NCBI GenBank assembly: GCA_964035545.1
Contig: OZ037766.1
Coordinates: 9,929,722-9,993,721 of the forward strand
Length of the DNA: 64,000 bases
Source: Bugula neritina
Lineage: Eukaryota; Bryozoa; Gymnolaemata; Cheilostomatida; Bugulidae
Direction: 5' to 3'
A program made the translations under genes and the position numbers. The stretch's first letter is position 1. Each line of letters starts with the position of its first letter. This document shows, one piece after another, positions 1 through 18,000 of this stretch. Below the pieces are notes generated by a model. It had not been told where the DNA came from, did not search any database, and was given only the letters and a program-made list of their open reading frames with translations.

Positions 1-163
1 GTGAAATGAAAGTCATGCCAAAAGTCCCATTTTGCCACCTGTGCCAAGTGCTTATTATGGCATTGGGATACATTAATTAACAAATATTACAAACACATGA
101 AGAATTATTTTAATAAATGCAGTGTTTTTCAAATCACATCACTTAAAATAGAAATCTGCCAAC

Positions 164-346
164 CTTTCTTTTCAAAACCTTCAACTTGGCAACCATTGAT
201 GAAAGTAATTGTGATACAGTATATACTGAAGCATTTTCATCTAAAGTTGTTTGTATCAAATGCGCTGTAGAGTTGACATGGGAGATTTCCTTGTCAATAT
301 TTTTCTGGGCATTTCTGAATTTTCTATTGAGTGACTCATAAGGTAC
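164..346 (-). CDS. MAEA: MAEA (CTLH/GID E3 ligase subunit), one internal exon; gene runs off the left edge
   Basis: One 183-nt exon (61 codons, phase 0 at both ends) on the minus strand, bounded by an acceptor TTTCTTGTAG just above 346 and a donor AAAG|GTTGGC below 164. Its translation starts VPYESLNRKFRNAQKNIDKE and ends near KLKVLKRKV. This lines up with residues about 24-84 of animal MAEA (VPYETLNKRFRAAQKNID... in vertebrates). MAEA is the macrophage-erythroblast attacher protein, known in yeast as Gid9/Fyv10-type, a RING-containing subunit of the CTLH ubiquitin ligase. This part is the N-terminal helical region before the LisH/CTLH/CRA and RING domains, which must lie left of the window. 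The short first coding exon should lie between 347 and about 6000 but I could not identify it. The assignment rests on sequence similarity recalled from memory. Confidence 0.85.
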
Positions 347-3300
347 CTACAAGAAATTAATAGAATTGAAAGTTATGTTCTTTGAACAATATGTATCCGC
401 TTTAGGCCAAAAATAAAGACAAAATTATATATTTTTACTATATAGAATAGGAATAAAGTAAAAAAGCATTGAAATTACTAGAAAAAATTGTGTTAAATGA
501 ATAGGGCACATATTGTAGTTGCTTAACATTTGGAAAATTATTATCACATAAATTGACATATTACTAAAAAATAACACCCACCCCATCCTGTCAAGATCTA
601 CACATACAAAGAAACACTTGACTATTGAACAGAACAGCCCTAAGAGTTTGGTGAGAATTTTTTCTTCTAACTATTTCATTTTTCTAACCCCAAAAGTTTA
701 ATAAAGCCATATAAATACTAACAAATACAAACTATAGTGAGAAAATGCAAATGGTGAGATTATCAGTAATCTGACAATTTTTGTAAAAATGACACAATTA
801 CTTTGGCCCCTGAAGACAGTTTAACAATTACATTAATTAATCAACCGCTAGTGTATGTACAAACTACCTTCATGAGACACTTTCTGATGTTTTCCTTTGT
901 AACTTATAAATATAATTAAACAATTTTCTTAATTATCATACCATGATTTGACAATTTAGTACTCTCGGCATATAACTAATTATATTACTAGCTTTAACTT
1001 TTAAAGTATATCAATTAGTTCTTAATAACACAGGTAGCTTGCCTGCCCAAAATTTATTATTTAATTTACATAAAGGCCTTGGTGTTATTAGGGCAATCCA
1101 AAAGCACTTAGTTGCATTACACAACGTTTTATAATGACCCAACTTTTTGCAATCATTTCTATAAATTTTCAGTTGGAATGTGAATCGAACATTTCTTGAG
1201 AACTTAACATCTACAACGCAGGTTTTTAAAATATTTCTTATCCTGCACAGGCTTTTGCAATTTTTATTAAAGCAAAGTCAGCTTGGCTCAGCTTCCAACA
1301 CAAACCTTCAGAGTAGAGTGCTCCAACACTTGAACATCAGCCATACTGAAGATCCACAGACTAAAGAATTAAAACTGTTTGATCCCCGATCTTTGCTGAA
1401 CATAAACAATAAACAATTATATTTGATGCAATGATAGTCGAAGTAAATCTAAAAAACATTTCTCATTGCTAAACATGCATCCTGTAGCATTAAAACAGAA
1501 CAAATCAAAAATTAGATTAGCAGCAGCCTATTCTGGTTAAAGTTTGTACAAGGATTAAAATTTTTGAATTCTATAAAACTATTAGATAAAAAGTCATCGT
1601 CAAACACTTGGCAGAAAAATAAAAAGTTATCAAAAAAAAAAATCTGCAGGTTTGAAAATTATGAATTATTTAAAAATAGAAATATCAGCATCTAACTCTG
1701 GGTATACTAGTATAGTCAATTTTCATTAATTCAAAAGCCTAAGCCGGTCAGCTAGAGTTTGAACATTAAATAAATGATAACAACCAGAAATATGCATAAT
1801 ATTTATTATAGAACTTTTACGTTCATATTTACAGTTTTATATAAGAATAACAGCATTCTTAAAAAAAATATTATTCAAAGGTACACTTATGAAAGTCTCT
1901 AAAACAGAAATCAAGTATGAATATTTAAGGCCAGAAAATTACTAACAATTTTTTTAATGCTTCTGTTGCACCAAGTATAAAAAAAGAAGGAATATATTAA
2001 AATAACAGTCCCAGGATTTAGCACTACATTTGACTTGTACTTGAAAAACCTTAACAAGAGCATTTTATTTTCATACTTATAGTGATACTGATAAGTTATG
2101 GTGAAAGTAAAATTAAAACTCTTGCTCGTTGCATTACATACTCAACAGTAAACTTAAACTTAAATGTAAACTCCAACTGAATGCCATTACTTGCAATACG
2201 CAATAAAAATAAATTTATGAATATGAATCACAACATGGTTCAACAGATAATATCACTATCAGCTCACATTTACCTTGAAGATTTCAAAATCAATGATGGT
2301 TTCATTTTACTCTAACCCCAGAGCATTACTATTTGTATTAGTATATTTATGGTTATATTCATAGTGTCTCTGAAACCATTACAGCAAGTATAACTTATAA
2401 GCAATATTATAAGCATAACGGGTTCCTGTTGTTTCATACACAAACTACTGTACACAGAAGGAATAATGCATTAAGCCCAAATCTAAATAATAAATAAATA
2501 TCAAAATAACATGTATTTTAGTTAATTTATATTGGTGTGTACAAAACGACTTGCAAAAAAGTGGGTACAAAACAACAGGTGTGCCAAATGACCTGCACCC
2601 AAGCATAACTATTGGTAACACTCAGTAATAGTAACTTGAACTTTAATTAAGTCGACGATAACAGTTGGATTATTAGTCAATTTTATGGTTATGGATATCA
2701 ATATGCCTAGCCCTACACTAATACTAAAAGTAAAACTTTCACATGTAGACCATAGCTTTGGTAAGATTTAGAGTAAGACTGTAAGACTAAAAGCAAGAGT
2801 AGCTGTAAGCCGTACTCGCAGAACTATCACTATTACTATGACACTTTCACTTTGACAGTATCAAATTCAATGTGACTATCACTCAGTATCAGCATCACTA
2901 TCAGTACCAATAGTTATAATTATATTACTATGATACTTCAAGTTCAACTCTAACTCTAAGTTTATAAGTCTTACTCTATGACTATGAGTATGAGCCCCAA
3001 GGACCGAAAGTGAGCCCGAGGAGTGAGGACACACCGGACACAGTTTGACACTTAGAGTTTGACACTTTGACTTTGAGCTTTGGCTGCGAGTTGCGACACA
3101 ACCAAAACAAAAAAGATTATTACAAATACATGCCTTACTTTGACTGTAATTTAAATTATTATTATTAGTAGTGAGAGTATTATTAAATATGTGTAAAATC
3201 ACATCATTATAATTTATAATTATGACTATAATTATTAATGTATTTAATTGCAAAAATAATTAATAAATTTATTAAAAAAAACACAGCAGCAAAAGTTTAC

Positions 3301-6158
3301 AATTTAGTTGGTAATTTAGGCTGTAAATCCTAAACTATATATGTTTTGCGTTGCAGGTAAAGTAAATCAAATTTCTTTTATCTACAACGATTGCTAAGGT
3401 TATTACTAGCGGAGCCGTTTGTAACACAACTCAAACTTGAAATCATACGTACCATTGGGCTCTGACCAATATGATTATGCGTTGCTCAGGTAGGTAAAAT
3501 TTCAACATGAACTAGTACTTTCTTCCCGTCAAATTGCCGGTTTTCTCGATGCATTTACGAATTGAAAACAATTAAGAAAAAACTCGGGAGAAACGAGACC
3601 CATGCTAACGGGAGCGAAAAGTTTTCTCGGATGATAAACTAAATTTGCGAAATCGAAATCCTAACTATAGCCTGGTTAAGGAAATACTATACTTTTACCA
3701 GTATAAGTGGCGTTCTTTAAATTTTGTTATACCAGTGCACACATTGGAGATATGATCCTTAGTTGACAGGTAATACTATTCAAATGTCTAAATGACCAAA
3801 ACCGTGTTCAACTTCAAGTTAAACTTAAACTCTAACTCTAAGTTTAAGTTTAAGATAAATTCTAGTTTAACTACTCAAAGTCAAGTTCAGCTTGAAGTTG
3901 AAGCAGAGTCAGAAGTATCAACTCATACACTTGCAGTTAAAGTACTCGTACTCAAACGTAAAGTGAACACTTGTACTTATAGTTAATGTTATACTAATCT
4001 AATACATATTGATATTGAATTCGTTGTAGTATAACTATAACTGTATAAGTATAAGTATTACATTTAGTATTAGTATTAATATTAGTTGTACTTGATAGTT
4101 GATCATAGTCAATGTCATTCCCATTAAAATTGAATTTAATACAATACTAATAGTAATAGTCACTATAGTGTAATACTGTTACTAATCGTAATACTCATAC
4201 TCATAGTGATAGTAATATACAATATGAATAACAATAACTGAATAAGTTTGTTATACTAATAATTATTAGTATAACTATAATAATTGTAGTTATATTTATT
4301 ATTTAATTTTATATTTTAAATTAGTTATAATATTAATAGTAGTAGTAATAGTATTAGTACAACTACAAATACTAATCCTTAAAGTTGATAGTAATGCTAA
4401 TTGCCTAATGGTAATTGACTTAGAGTAATACTTGTACTAAATTTATTAGTAATACTATTACTAATAGTAAATGTAATGGTAATACTAATACTAATTGTAT
4501 CACATTAATATCCAGTTTAACAATAACAATTACTAAAGTTGATGTTATACTTATAGTTATGCTTATACTTGTACTTTATTACTTACTCTTAGTCTTATAT
4601 TTAATGTTATACTTATAGTTAATGTTATGCCCATACCAAATTGGTAATACTAATTGCCCTAGGATTAGTAATACTAATTATACTCCTAGTCTTAGATTTC
4701 TTCCTGGTAATCATACTCATAGTGATAGTCACACTGATACACTTACTCACACTGTTAGTGTTACAGTTACTCTTAGAGTTTAAGTTCTTCAGTCTTTCAC
4801 GTTCTGTTAGTTTTACATTTACTCTTACTTCTTGGTCTTACCTGTTACTTGCCTGTTTGTTACTTTTACTCTTAGTCAATTAGTGTTACTCTTACTGTCT
4901 TAGTCTTGTACTATTACTATTAGTATTACTTTGTATGTATTATTATTAGCATAACTATTAGTATTAGACAATTACTGATTGGTATTAAACTATCAGTATG
5001 AGTATCAGTATGACTATACAGATTATACTTATAGTTATACTCAAAAGCCAAAGACAATACTTATACAGTAATACTTATACTAGCAGTAGTGGTACTAGTT
5101 ATACTAATATTTTTAGTCATTTAGTAACATTATATCCCACTATGACTACATGAATATCAGTATAACTATATGAGCATCATTGTAGGTTATATTTTTTGAA
5201 TAATAATATGAATATCAATATGTATATTATAACTGTATGGTATACCAACTTTAAAAAAAGTAAATCTAGCACTAGAAATAAATGGTAATCACCTAGTTTT
5301 AATGAGACTATCAGAGGTCATAAGAATCTAGGCTAAGTTATTGTATTATGGAATATCACACTTTTATGGATCTACCAAATAGTGAGTCCTTTTAAACATT
5401 TTCCATTAGCGCAAGAAGCTGTTAAAATTCAATTAAAAATATTAGCCAATGTTATACATTCTAATAAGGTGTAAATGTTCTTTTAAAAAAGAGTTGTCTT
5501 CTACTCTTCATTTGTACCTTATGCAATTCATCAATTCATTATAAAATGTTGGGGTCTTTCAAAATGATGTTAAGACTTATTTAAAGCATAAAATTTGACT
5601 CGCAAACTTTTTTCATTAAAGTTTTCTACTCAATTTTCTTTTAAAATTGAACACTTTTTACTAAAAATAAATGAAAATCAAAAATATTATCTCATTAGTT
5701 TGGGTACAGGGCACCAGCAGCGCTCTCTTGTAAATGGCCAGGTCAGGTATTGTTATTGTTTTATTTTTTAGTAGTGGCAACTTTTAATCATTGATTTAGG
5801 CATATTTTGTGTTGCATATAAAGTTACCCTTAGTGTGTAATTACACTGTTTTTGTTGATAATGCATTAAGTTTCACAATGATCTAAAAAGCTTGTATCAC
5901 TACATGTTGTGAAATGCCCTAAAATGACTATGAGACTGAATTAAACCTAAACTCACTTATGACTAACAGAGCAACACTGAATGACACTATTCAGTAACCG
6001 AATGACTAGAAAATGCTATTACATGTCTTTAGTTGTTTCTAAATGATTCCTTGTGTACTCAAATTTAGGTGGAAGTGACCAACAAGCATTCCTGAACAGA
6101 GACAAAATTGTTACCATTTTGAATTTTTCACATAAACTCTAACCATACTGTCCACTCA
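347..6158. other. Non-coding stretch between MAEA exon and CtBP start; repeat-rich
   Basis: No convincing exon was found apart from what must be the unlocated first exon of MAEA and any untranslated CtBP leader. 347-2600 is AT-rich with no visible structure. About 2620-3000 and 3790-5110 is degenerate simple sequence made of three-base steps (ACT/AGT/TAA and TAATAG-like words). The open frames here (for example 3792-3986 and 4641-4883) encode only low-complexity peptides produced by those repeats. The divergent MAEA/CtBP promoters should lie in this interval; no TATA box or other element could be singled out. Confidence 0.6.
3790..5110. repeat. Degenerate trinucleotide-stepped simple repeat (TAATAG/TAATAC type)
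   Basis: The sequence is dominated by words such as ACTAATAGTAAT, CTAACTCTAAG and TTATAGTTATAC, with three- and six-base periodicity on both strands. Because TAATAG/TAATAC and their complements CTATTA/GTATTA alternate, many segments are locally self-complementary. There is no coding signal. Confidence 0.7.
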
Positions 6159-10627
<4,469 letters not shown>

Positions 10628-11225
10628 TCAAATTCAAAGTGCTCTCACCACATTTACATAAGGCTGTACTCTCCAAGTCTACCTTCTGAAGCATTCGAAG
10701 TTTTCTATTGTCTTTACAACACGAGGTAGTCACTACCTAATTGTAATATATGTGCTGTATGTAACATTTTTGTGTATAAACATTTTGCCATTGTTTTATG
10801 ATTTGTAACATTACATCTGGAAAAGACTGAATTATTATGCTATTGGTCAATTTCTTGTGTGGTTCAACATCATATTAGTTAATGGAAAAGGCAACTTCAT
10901 TTACTCTCTAATTTTCTATTACTCCTGTGTATATTTCACCACTAGCATCTATATTATACACTAATCATATTACGGACCTGATATAGTTTGCTATTTTGTT
11001 AATATTAAGTCCATGCAACTGTAACTGGCTTATTTGTAATTAGATAATAGTGAACAGTTTTCTGGTTATAAATATACACTTTTTATACATTATATTATCT
11101 ATCACTGGGAAATGTGTAAACACAACAATTAAAATCAACCTATTACATTCATTAAATTTGTGAATTAATATATTTCAATGTTGGACTGAAGGCAACATTT
11201 TTGTTCTATTCTAATGTTTGACCTA

Positions 11226-11231
11226 AATAAA
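11226..11231 (+). promoter_or_regulatory. Candidate poly(A) signal of CtBP (AATAAA)
   Basis: Canonical AATAAA about 600 nt after the CtBP stop codon. Another AATAAA-like word follows near 11290. The real cleavage site is not visible from sequence alone. Confidence 0.35.
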
Positions 11232-11818
11232 TTTATACCTCAAAAATTCTAGTATTTCAACTTAATAACATTGACTTGACGTTGCTTTTTAATAAACTGG
11301 ATCTAAAAAAGCCAGTTGTTAAAATAGATTGTAGTAATACTGCGAGAAATGTCATTGTAAAAATGTAATATTCAATATAAAGTACAAAATAGTGGGCACA
11401 AACATTTAGCACATATATTTGCCTCAAAATTGCTGTGAACTGATAGAAGCTAATTGACTCTCATTTAATCATTAGTAAAATTTTATAAAAACTTGATAAG
11501 AACAAATATAATAAAATCAAATTGCTGACCAATACACAAAGATAAACCTATTAATTATGAGTATTAAGATACCAGCTGTGCCTATAAAATTGTGTAGAAA
11601 CAATAGAATGAGGATATTATAAAAATTGAAAATAAATGAAATCATCACATAATTTTGCAACTTTCCTGTTGATACTTGGGCTAGATTGTGTCCAAACACA
11701 AATGGAAAAGTAGATATAAATATTACCTATAATACGTGATTTAACTACACCAGTGTTTTAAATGTTGCCTAAATGTTAGCTAACCACTACATTTGAAACC
11801 CAGCAGTGCTTTATCCTT

Positions 11819-11824
11819 TTTTAT
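11819..11824 (-). promoter_or_regulatory. Candidate poly(A) signal of the CARD-Rho gene (AATAAA on minus strand)
   Basis: TTTATT on the plus strand reads AATAAA on the minus strand, 78 nt past the minus-strand stop codon at 11902. This is a normal distance for a short 3' UTR. Confidence 0.45.
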
Positions 11825-11901
11825 TGTATTGTATCTAACACTTGTAAAAGCAATCCTGAACCTATTTCTTTCAAACTGGAAAGACAATTTGAAACAGCTG
11901 T

Positions 11902-14900
11902 TCACATACATAAACACGGATCCTTTCTTCTCCGAACTCTGAGCATTCTCTTCAACCCAACTTCTGCAACAGACTCTAAAAGCTTGTGAATGCCTTCTCC
12001 AGTGTGGGCAGAGCATAGGAAGGCTGTCTTTTTCGAGGCCCTCATGTGTTCTGCTGCTTTATGTGCCTCTCTTGCTTCCACAAACCTCTCCCCTTCCTGT
12101 CTAATCTCGTACAACTTCTACAATATTTTTTCAATTATCGGCAAAAATTACGAGGTTTGATTCTCTTAAAAATAATATAAAACATGGATTAAATCAAACT
12201 GCAGTCATTAACAACATTATGAAAGCATAATATAACTTCAATTTACCTATTACTAAATACAGTAATGGCCTTCCCGAATACAAAAAAATCTTCCAAAATA
12301 AATATTTCAAGCAGTTGTCTAAAAAATTGTTCCTATCCTATTGACCATGAGTGAGAAAAAAGTTAAAATCTGAGCTCATTTCTCAAGTTAGCCCAAGAAG
12401 TAGGTGTAACAAAGGTTATACCTATCAATGCATCTGTGCTTGGAGAAAAAAAAGAAAGTTTTCCCTTATAAATAACAAGTTAATTCACTCATGTAAAAGT
12501 TTGAAAAACAGAATTTTCAACTATTTTAATCATAACAAAGGATTATCTACTCTTGAACTCTGTTGACCTACTGAAAGAGTTTTTTGTGACAATCACAACA
12601 GGTTTTAAAGAACTCAACTAGTATTACATACACCAGTTAGCATAAAGGAGGGTGCAGTCACATGTCTTCAAATATATGCAATATACACAGTGGGCTACTA
12701 ATATAATTGTAATGGAAAACTGCAGTTTCTTAAAACAATGCAAAGCGATTATTTTGATTACTATTCACAACTTTTCATATAAAGAAATAGTAGCTTGAGT
12801 ATAAGTATATTATATACCACAATTATATCTAAAGGTCAATAAAACAGTCTTATTTAAAAACAACTATTTTTATAAAATTCTGGCATCAAAACATTTCAAA
12901 GGGAGAAATTCAAAGATAGCCTGGGAACTATTTTTTTTCTTTTATCTATAGTTGAATTCTACAGAACTTTATATAAACTGAAAATCTGCATCTGCAGAAA
13001 ATGATAATATTATAATGAATAGTCCATTTGAAAGGGCAGCCCCTAATTTATTTTAAGATTACTTTATTTTCAAGCAGGAGCTCATGGTAGCATGCAAGAG
13101 CCCTCAACCTGTATTATTGATTATATATGAGCACCACGCGTCAACAATAATATAGAACAAAATACTAGCCTATGCTGACGTAGCAAACTTATGCAGACAC
13201 AACAACGACTATACAATATACGTTGGTGTACAATTGATATTTACCATTCAGTTCTGAGCTACTGGAAAGATAAATAAAAGTAAAAGCTTTAAAATACAGT
13301 ACTTGGCTATAAATGAGAAAATGAACCTAGAAAGAGGCTAATGGAAGTAGCTAACAATATAGTATTTAATAACAGCAGAGGCTGAGGAAGGGTTTGACGT
13401 ACTGTCAGCGTCCAGGAAATGTGCATAGTGAGTGGTGCAGCTGGACTTTATGTTAGTATCTTGTATTTATGACTGATACAAACTGAGGGATAGTATTGTA
13501 TCTATTGTGTAGATAGATAACAAAAATCAATGATCATGATATGTTGAACTTACCATCAATTAATCATTCTACAAGTTACACATTACCAAGTATGATCACC
13601 TTAAAATGCAAAAATAGAACTGTTCTATTTGGAGACATGTTGACCACAATGATATGCTGGCAAAATGAATGCTTCAAAGTATATTATACCAGGCGACATG
13701 TAATAATATAGTATAACTTACTTTCTGATCATTCATTGGATCAGTTTTATTTCCAACAAGTATGTACGGAACTTTTCGACAGTAGTGTTTAAATTCTGGA
13801 TGCCATTTTGCCAAGACGTTGTTTAGTGTAGTTTGACTGGTAACACTGAAGACCAACAGAGCAACATGAGAATCGGCATAAGATAAGGGGCGGAGTTTAT
13901 CATAACCATCTTGGCCAGCAGTGTCCCAGAAATTCACCGTCACCATTGTGTTGCCAAGTTGTATTTCTACAGAGTGGTTATCAAATATTGTGGGAACATA
14001 ACTTTCCAGTCTTGTTTTGTTAATGAAGTAATGAATTATACTAGTTTTTCCAGTTCCACCATCACCAACTAGAACACATTTTATTTTTGCATAATGGCGA
14101 ATTCCTCCAGTGACTGTGAAACTAGGTGTTCGCATTGTGGAAGTTCTGGAGGAAGGTTTGGCCTTTTGCTCTTCATCTTCTTTGTTCATATCATTAAGTA
14201 GAGCCTCATATATCTCATCATACACCTTTTGTTTTTCAGCCTTTTCTTTTTCCAATTCATTCAACACAGTCACAGTTCTCTTATACTTCTCATTACTTTC
14301 AAAAGATTGACTTTGCCTCTTTAACTCTTCTTGTAGCTAAAATTACAAATATTTCCCCTTTAACAGTAGCAGTTTGTAACTTACGGTACAAACAAAAGTG
14401 AGAAAAAACGTTTCAGATACAAAATACCCTTTCCAGAAGTCTCTTACATCTTGTTTTAAACATGAAATTGTATTCCTTGATGAGGGGATAAGCTTCTACC
14501 TTGGTTTCAAAAGGTGTCAATATATTTGGAGTGTGTTACACCTACCAGCCATTTTCCAGAAAAATAATGTGAAGAAGAGTTTCCACTGATATTTGATACA
14601 TAATAACCATAAAACTTTTGTGATTTTGGTATTCAATGAATCTTAAAAGAAATTGAATGTATTACATGAACTTGGTTATTCCCAACAACAGTTTTTATTA
14701 TTTTCTTAAATTTTCTGCTAGTTTAATTATGACAATATGACAAACTGTGGCCTATTTCATTGTAATATAGCTATTAGATAATAATTTGATTATATAGTAA
14801 TCAATATTAATAATATGTTGTAGAGCCAAAAAGTTCCCTTAGCAAAAATACAGAACTGTGTTACTTATGCTTTCAATTTATGCTCAGAGATTGATTTGCA

Positions 14901-16156
14901 GATACAATATACTTTTTTAAAAAACAATTGCACACTTATGGTAGAGTCTAAAAAAGCAACTCTTTGAAAACACTTTAACTGGTCTAGTAAACTATTACGG
15001 CAGTAGGGAAGTTTTAGTTTTGAAAGTAAAGGCACTCATGCAGAATGAATAATGAACAAATGGAAATAGTAGTTAGTAATAATGGTAATAACAAACTAAT
15101 AATAGTATTGTGGTATAAAAAAACTTTTGCATGAAAAAGTCATCAGTGCTAGTGAATCTTATTACCCGGACTGAATTTAATGTAATGAAGATAGCTGTAT
15201 CATGAGGTGGCGGATTTGAGAGCAGCGACTTGCAACAATGTTGGGACTTCTGGAGTACAACCAGAATGATATGACAATTCAAAATTTCTCCAACAATAAC
15301 CCATCCCCCCCCCCCCACCTAGTCTGAATTAGACGGCATAAGACTAATGCTATAACTTACATGGGTTTAGATACAACCTCACTGACATAGCCCCAAGAAT
15401 CATGGTATATTGAGGAGCAGATTGAATGTCTAACAAGATAATTATACTTTTGAACCATGAGAAAAATCCAGATATAATTTTCCCCATGGTAATCAACTAA
15501 GTACAATCATTTATAGACTAACAAGCAAGAAGCTAAATAATATGATAATTAAAACAACAATCACTGGAAGATATTTATTCATAAGCAATAATAGAATTCA
15601 CTAGTCTTAATGAACTGTAATGCCATAAAGGTAAAATTAGTACGAGTATGTAAGAAGTGTGAGATCATTCACGAGAGATGATAGATGATTTCCTGAATTG
15701 TAATAACTGGACTTCCTTTTAAATACTGCTACCCACCGTCTCCATTTCTGCCTGCATTGAAGCCACAATAATAGATTGCTGTTCCAGGCGTTCTTTAAGA
15801 GACATCAATCGCTCATCTTCAACAAAAGGGAAGCTGCTAGCATGGTGCTCTTGCCCCTCTTCAATAGAGACAACTTCAGGTGACATGGGCTTCTCCAATA
15901 ATTCTGCAAGCTCCACGTACCCTGCTTCTTTCATTGCTGTTATAAACTTTGCCAAACCATCACGGTTTTTTGTAGGAAGGACACCCAAAAATATTCGCAT
16001 CCTTTGAGCTCGAGTAGCACCAGACTGAATATTCTCACAATCTTCTTCGCTTAGAACATGCTCTTGAAAGAGAAAATCCGTCACATCTTCAGGATTCAGA
16101 TTCCGTACCAATTCAACATAATTTTCTCGCAGCTTCTGGCGGCTTTGATGGTCCAT
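11902..16156 (-). CDS. CARD - coiled coil - Rho-family GTPase fusion protein with CAAX-like C-terminus; 3 exons
   Basis: Exons (minus) 16156-15737, 14336-13722 and 12117-11902 all meet at phase 0 and give 416 residues. Residues 1-92 (MDHQSRQKLRENYVELVRNL onward; TDFLFQEHVLSEEDCENIQS) read as a death-fold CARD. About 112-201 is charged and heptad-like, a probable coiled coil. The GTPase follows: P-loop GDGGTGKT 231-238, switch I YVPTIFDNH with Thr256, DTAGQ 278-282 with the catalytic Gln, NKTD 336-339, CSAHTG 380-385, and an insert-helix-sized segment between the last two, as in Rho proteins. Basic RVRRRK (405-410) precedes the terminal CLCM, a possible prenylation box. The family logic suggests a death-fold adaptor that recruits a membrane-anchored switch, which is inference. 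Splice sites: ACG|GTGGGT, TTTTAG|CTA, AAA|GTAAGT, TTGTAG|AAG. A further small exon in the 1.4-kb first intron cannot be excluded. No gene symbol is known to me. Confidence 0.85.
15305..15317. repeat. Poly(C) run in intron 1 of the CARD-Rho gene
   Basis: A run of about 13 C on the plus strand (poly-G in the transcript) in an otherwise AT-rich intron. Such runs often vary in length between individuals or are mis-assembled. Confidence 0.6.
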
Positions 16157-17689
16157 GACTCACCCAAATTCTACCAATAATGAAAAATACTATTAGGCTT
16201 ATAAATCTAAAAGTTATAAAATCATTGCGTATTAAGCTATTACTAGACTTGTGTGTTAAATCACATCGAGTTGCTTATCTAAAGTTGGTCGGGATCAAAA
16301 GACCTTATAAAACTTGGCGTGTTCAACAGATAAATTTTAGAGAGTGCCAAATTTATTTTATAGCTTATTATGTTAAAGATTAATAAACATGAACCATGAA
16401 AATTTTTTGCTGACTACTAATGTGAGGCATGGGAAGATTCATTCCCTGTTTACTCTAATGGCTTTGTGCAAGTCATAAGTCATTGAAATATTCTTTGCCA
16501 TTGAATAAAGCCAGTAATTTGTTTAGCATGTCTAAACATGGTTCTTTCCCTTTCAAATGTGTATATTACCTTCTAAATTATAACTATATGGAGTACCTTG
16601 CAGTAAATGTTATGTCAAAACTAGTAGCTGATCATTACAATATTAGTTTAGGATATCGTAATGCAATAAATTATGAATGCTAGATAAACAGTTTCAACAC
16701 TATCAAAGTTGGATTAGGCTTTGTTAAAATATGCTATTCTAATTTTCTAATTCACAAGATCCTCATTGAGAATCAAGTTCTTCACCATTTGTGCCACCCT
16801 AAAATCTTCAGTCACTTTTTATTACTAATAAAATATAAATAAACACCCATTTCTAAATAGCTATATGGCGTCAATACCAAAAACTAAAACGCTGATTATT
16901 TCATAATATATGCATGTAACTACCCACTAATTTTTATGTAATGCTTTAAATAAACATCATATGTATTCGTGATGACCTGATGAGACACATGCAAGTCAAC
17001 TATAATTAACTTGTAAATATCCTACTAATAATTGACTTGGGTCAACCCAAGTCTTAACACAACTCTATTTAGAGCCTGGTCACTTTTTTAGTCTATGACT
17101 TGACTTGGTTAGTTATTGACCTAACCTGGCTTGCTATGGCTTCAACTTAGTATTTTACAGTCAATCTGACCTGGCTTTTTACTTAACCCATTTATGACAT
17201 TTCCCATCACTATGAACATTTTATATAATAGTAATTAATAACTGATAGGCTAACAAAAATCGTCTTGTTGTAATCTTAATTTATACTAACAAGTTATTAT
17301 TTTATATTTAATTTAACAATTAAAATTTCTTATTTTTACTTATTCAAATTTATGCCGAAACACAAAGCAAAAGTAGGCTAGTTAATTCTAGTTTATGATC
17401 TTTACAATGGTTACTGATACTCTGGTAGTTAATGACAATATTTATACTTTAATTTTATAGTTTGAGTTTATGTTATACTTTCATTAAAACTAACAACTTA
17501 TGTTAGCATATTCAAAGTATTAGTATCACTGTAAGTGTATCAGTATGATTAAATTTAAAAGCTGAAGAGAGTAACCCTGCCACACTTACTCTTGATAAAT
17601 GACACAATCACAGCCACTGACCAGTGATTGTGATTGGGCTTGTATAACTAAGTCTAACGTCTAAGAGTAACTGTAGTGTAAAGTGGATA

Positions 17690-18000
17690 TCACCAACAGT
17701 AACACTAAATAGTAAATAGTAATGCTAATAGTAATAGTAAAACTAAGTGAATCATAAATGTAATAGTACTACTAGCTGACTAATAGTATGTGTAACTGAC
17801 TAACAGTAAGTGTTACTCAGTTACTCAAAGTTACTGTTAGTAGCTGGTTAGAACTAAGAATAAGACTAAGAGTAAGAGTAACTCAGTAAATTAGTTTTGC
17901 TGTACCTCTTACTAGTTTCACTGTTACTAATTGTGATATTAATAATACAGTAAAACTAATTCTAATAGTTATAGACTTAATCACCTATAGTAAATATAAT
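17690..18000. repeat. TAATAG/AGTAAC-type degenerate simple repeat
   Basis: Alternating AGTAATGCTAATAGTAAT and ACTAATAGT words with six-base periodicity, of the same kind as the tracts near 4, 21, 24 and 48 kb. Confidence 0.65.

Noticed and set aside
2240-2300. Possible MAEA exon 1 with donor TTCAAG|GTAAAT on the minus strand
   Set aside because: The phase-compatible frame has a stop right upstream and no ATG.
2879-3253. 124-codon minus-strand ORF
   Set aside because: Frame made of degenerate simple-repeat words (poly-Ile/Asn, Ser-rich); no domain, no splice context.
4641-4883. Hydrophobic ORF resembling a membrane protein
   Set aside because: Leu/Ile/Val arise from TTA/CTT/ATT triplets of the simple repeat, not from a gene.
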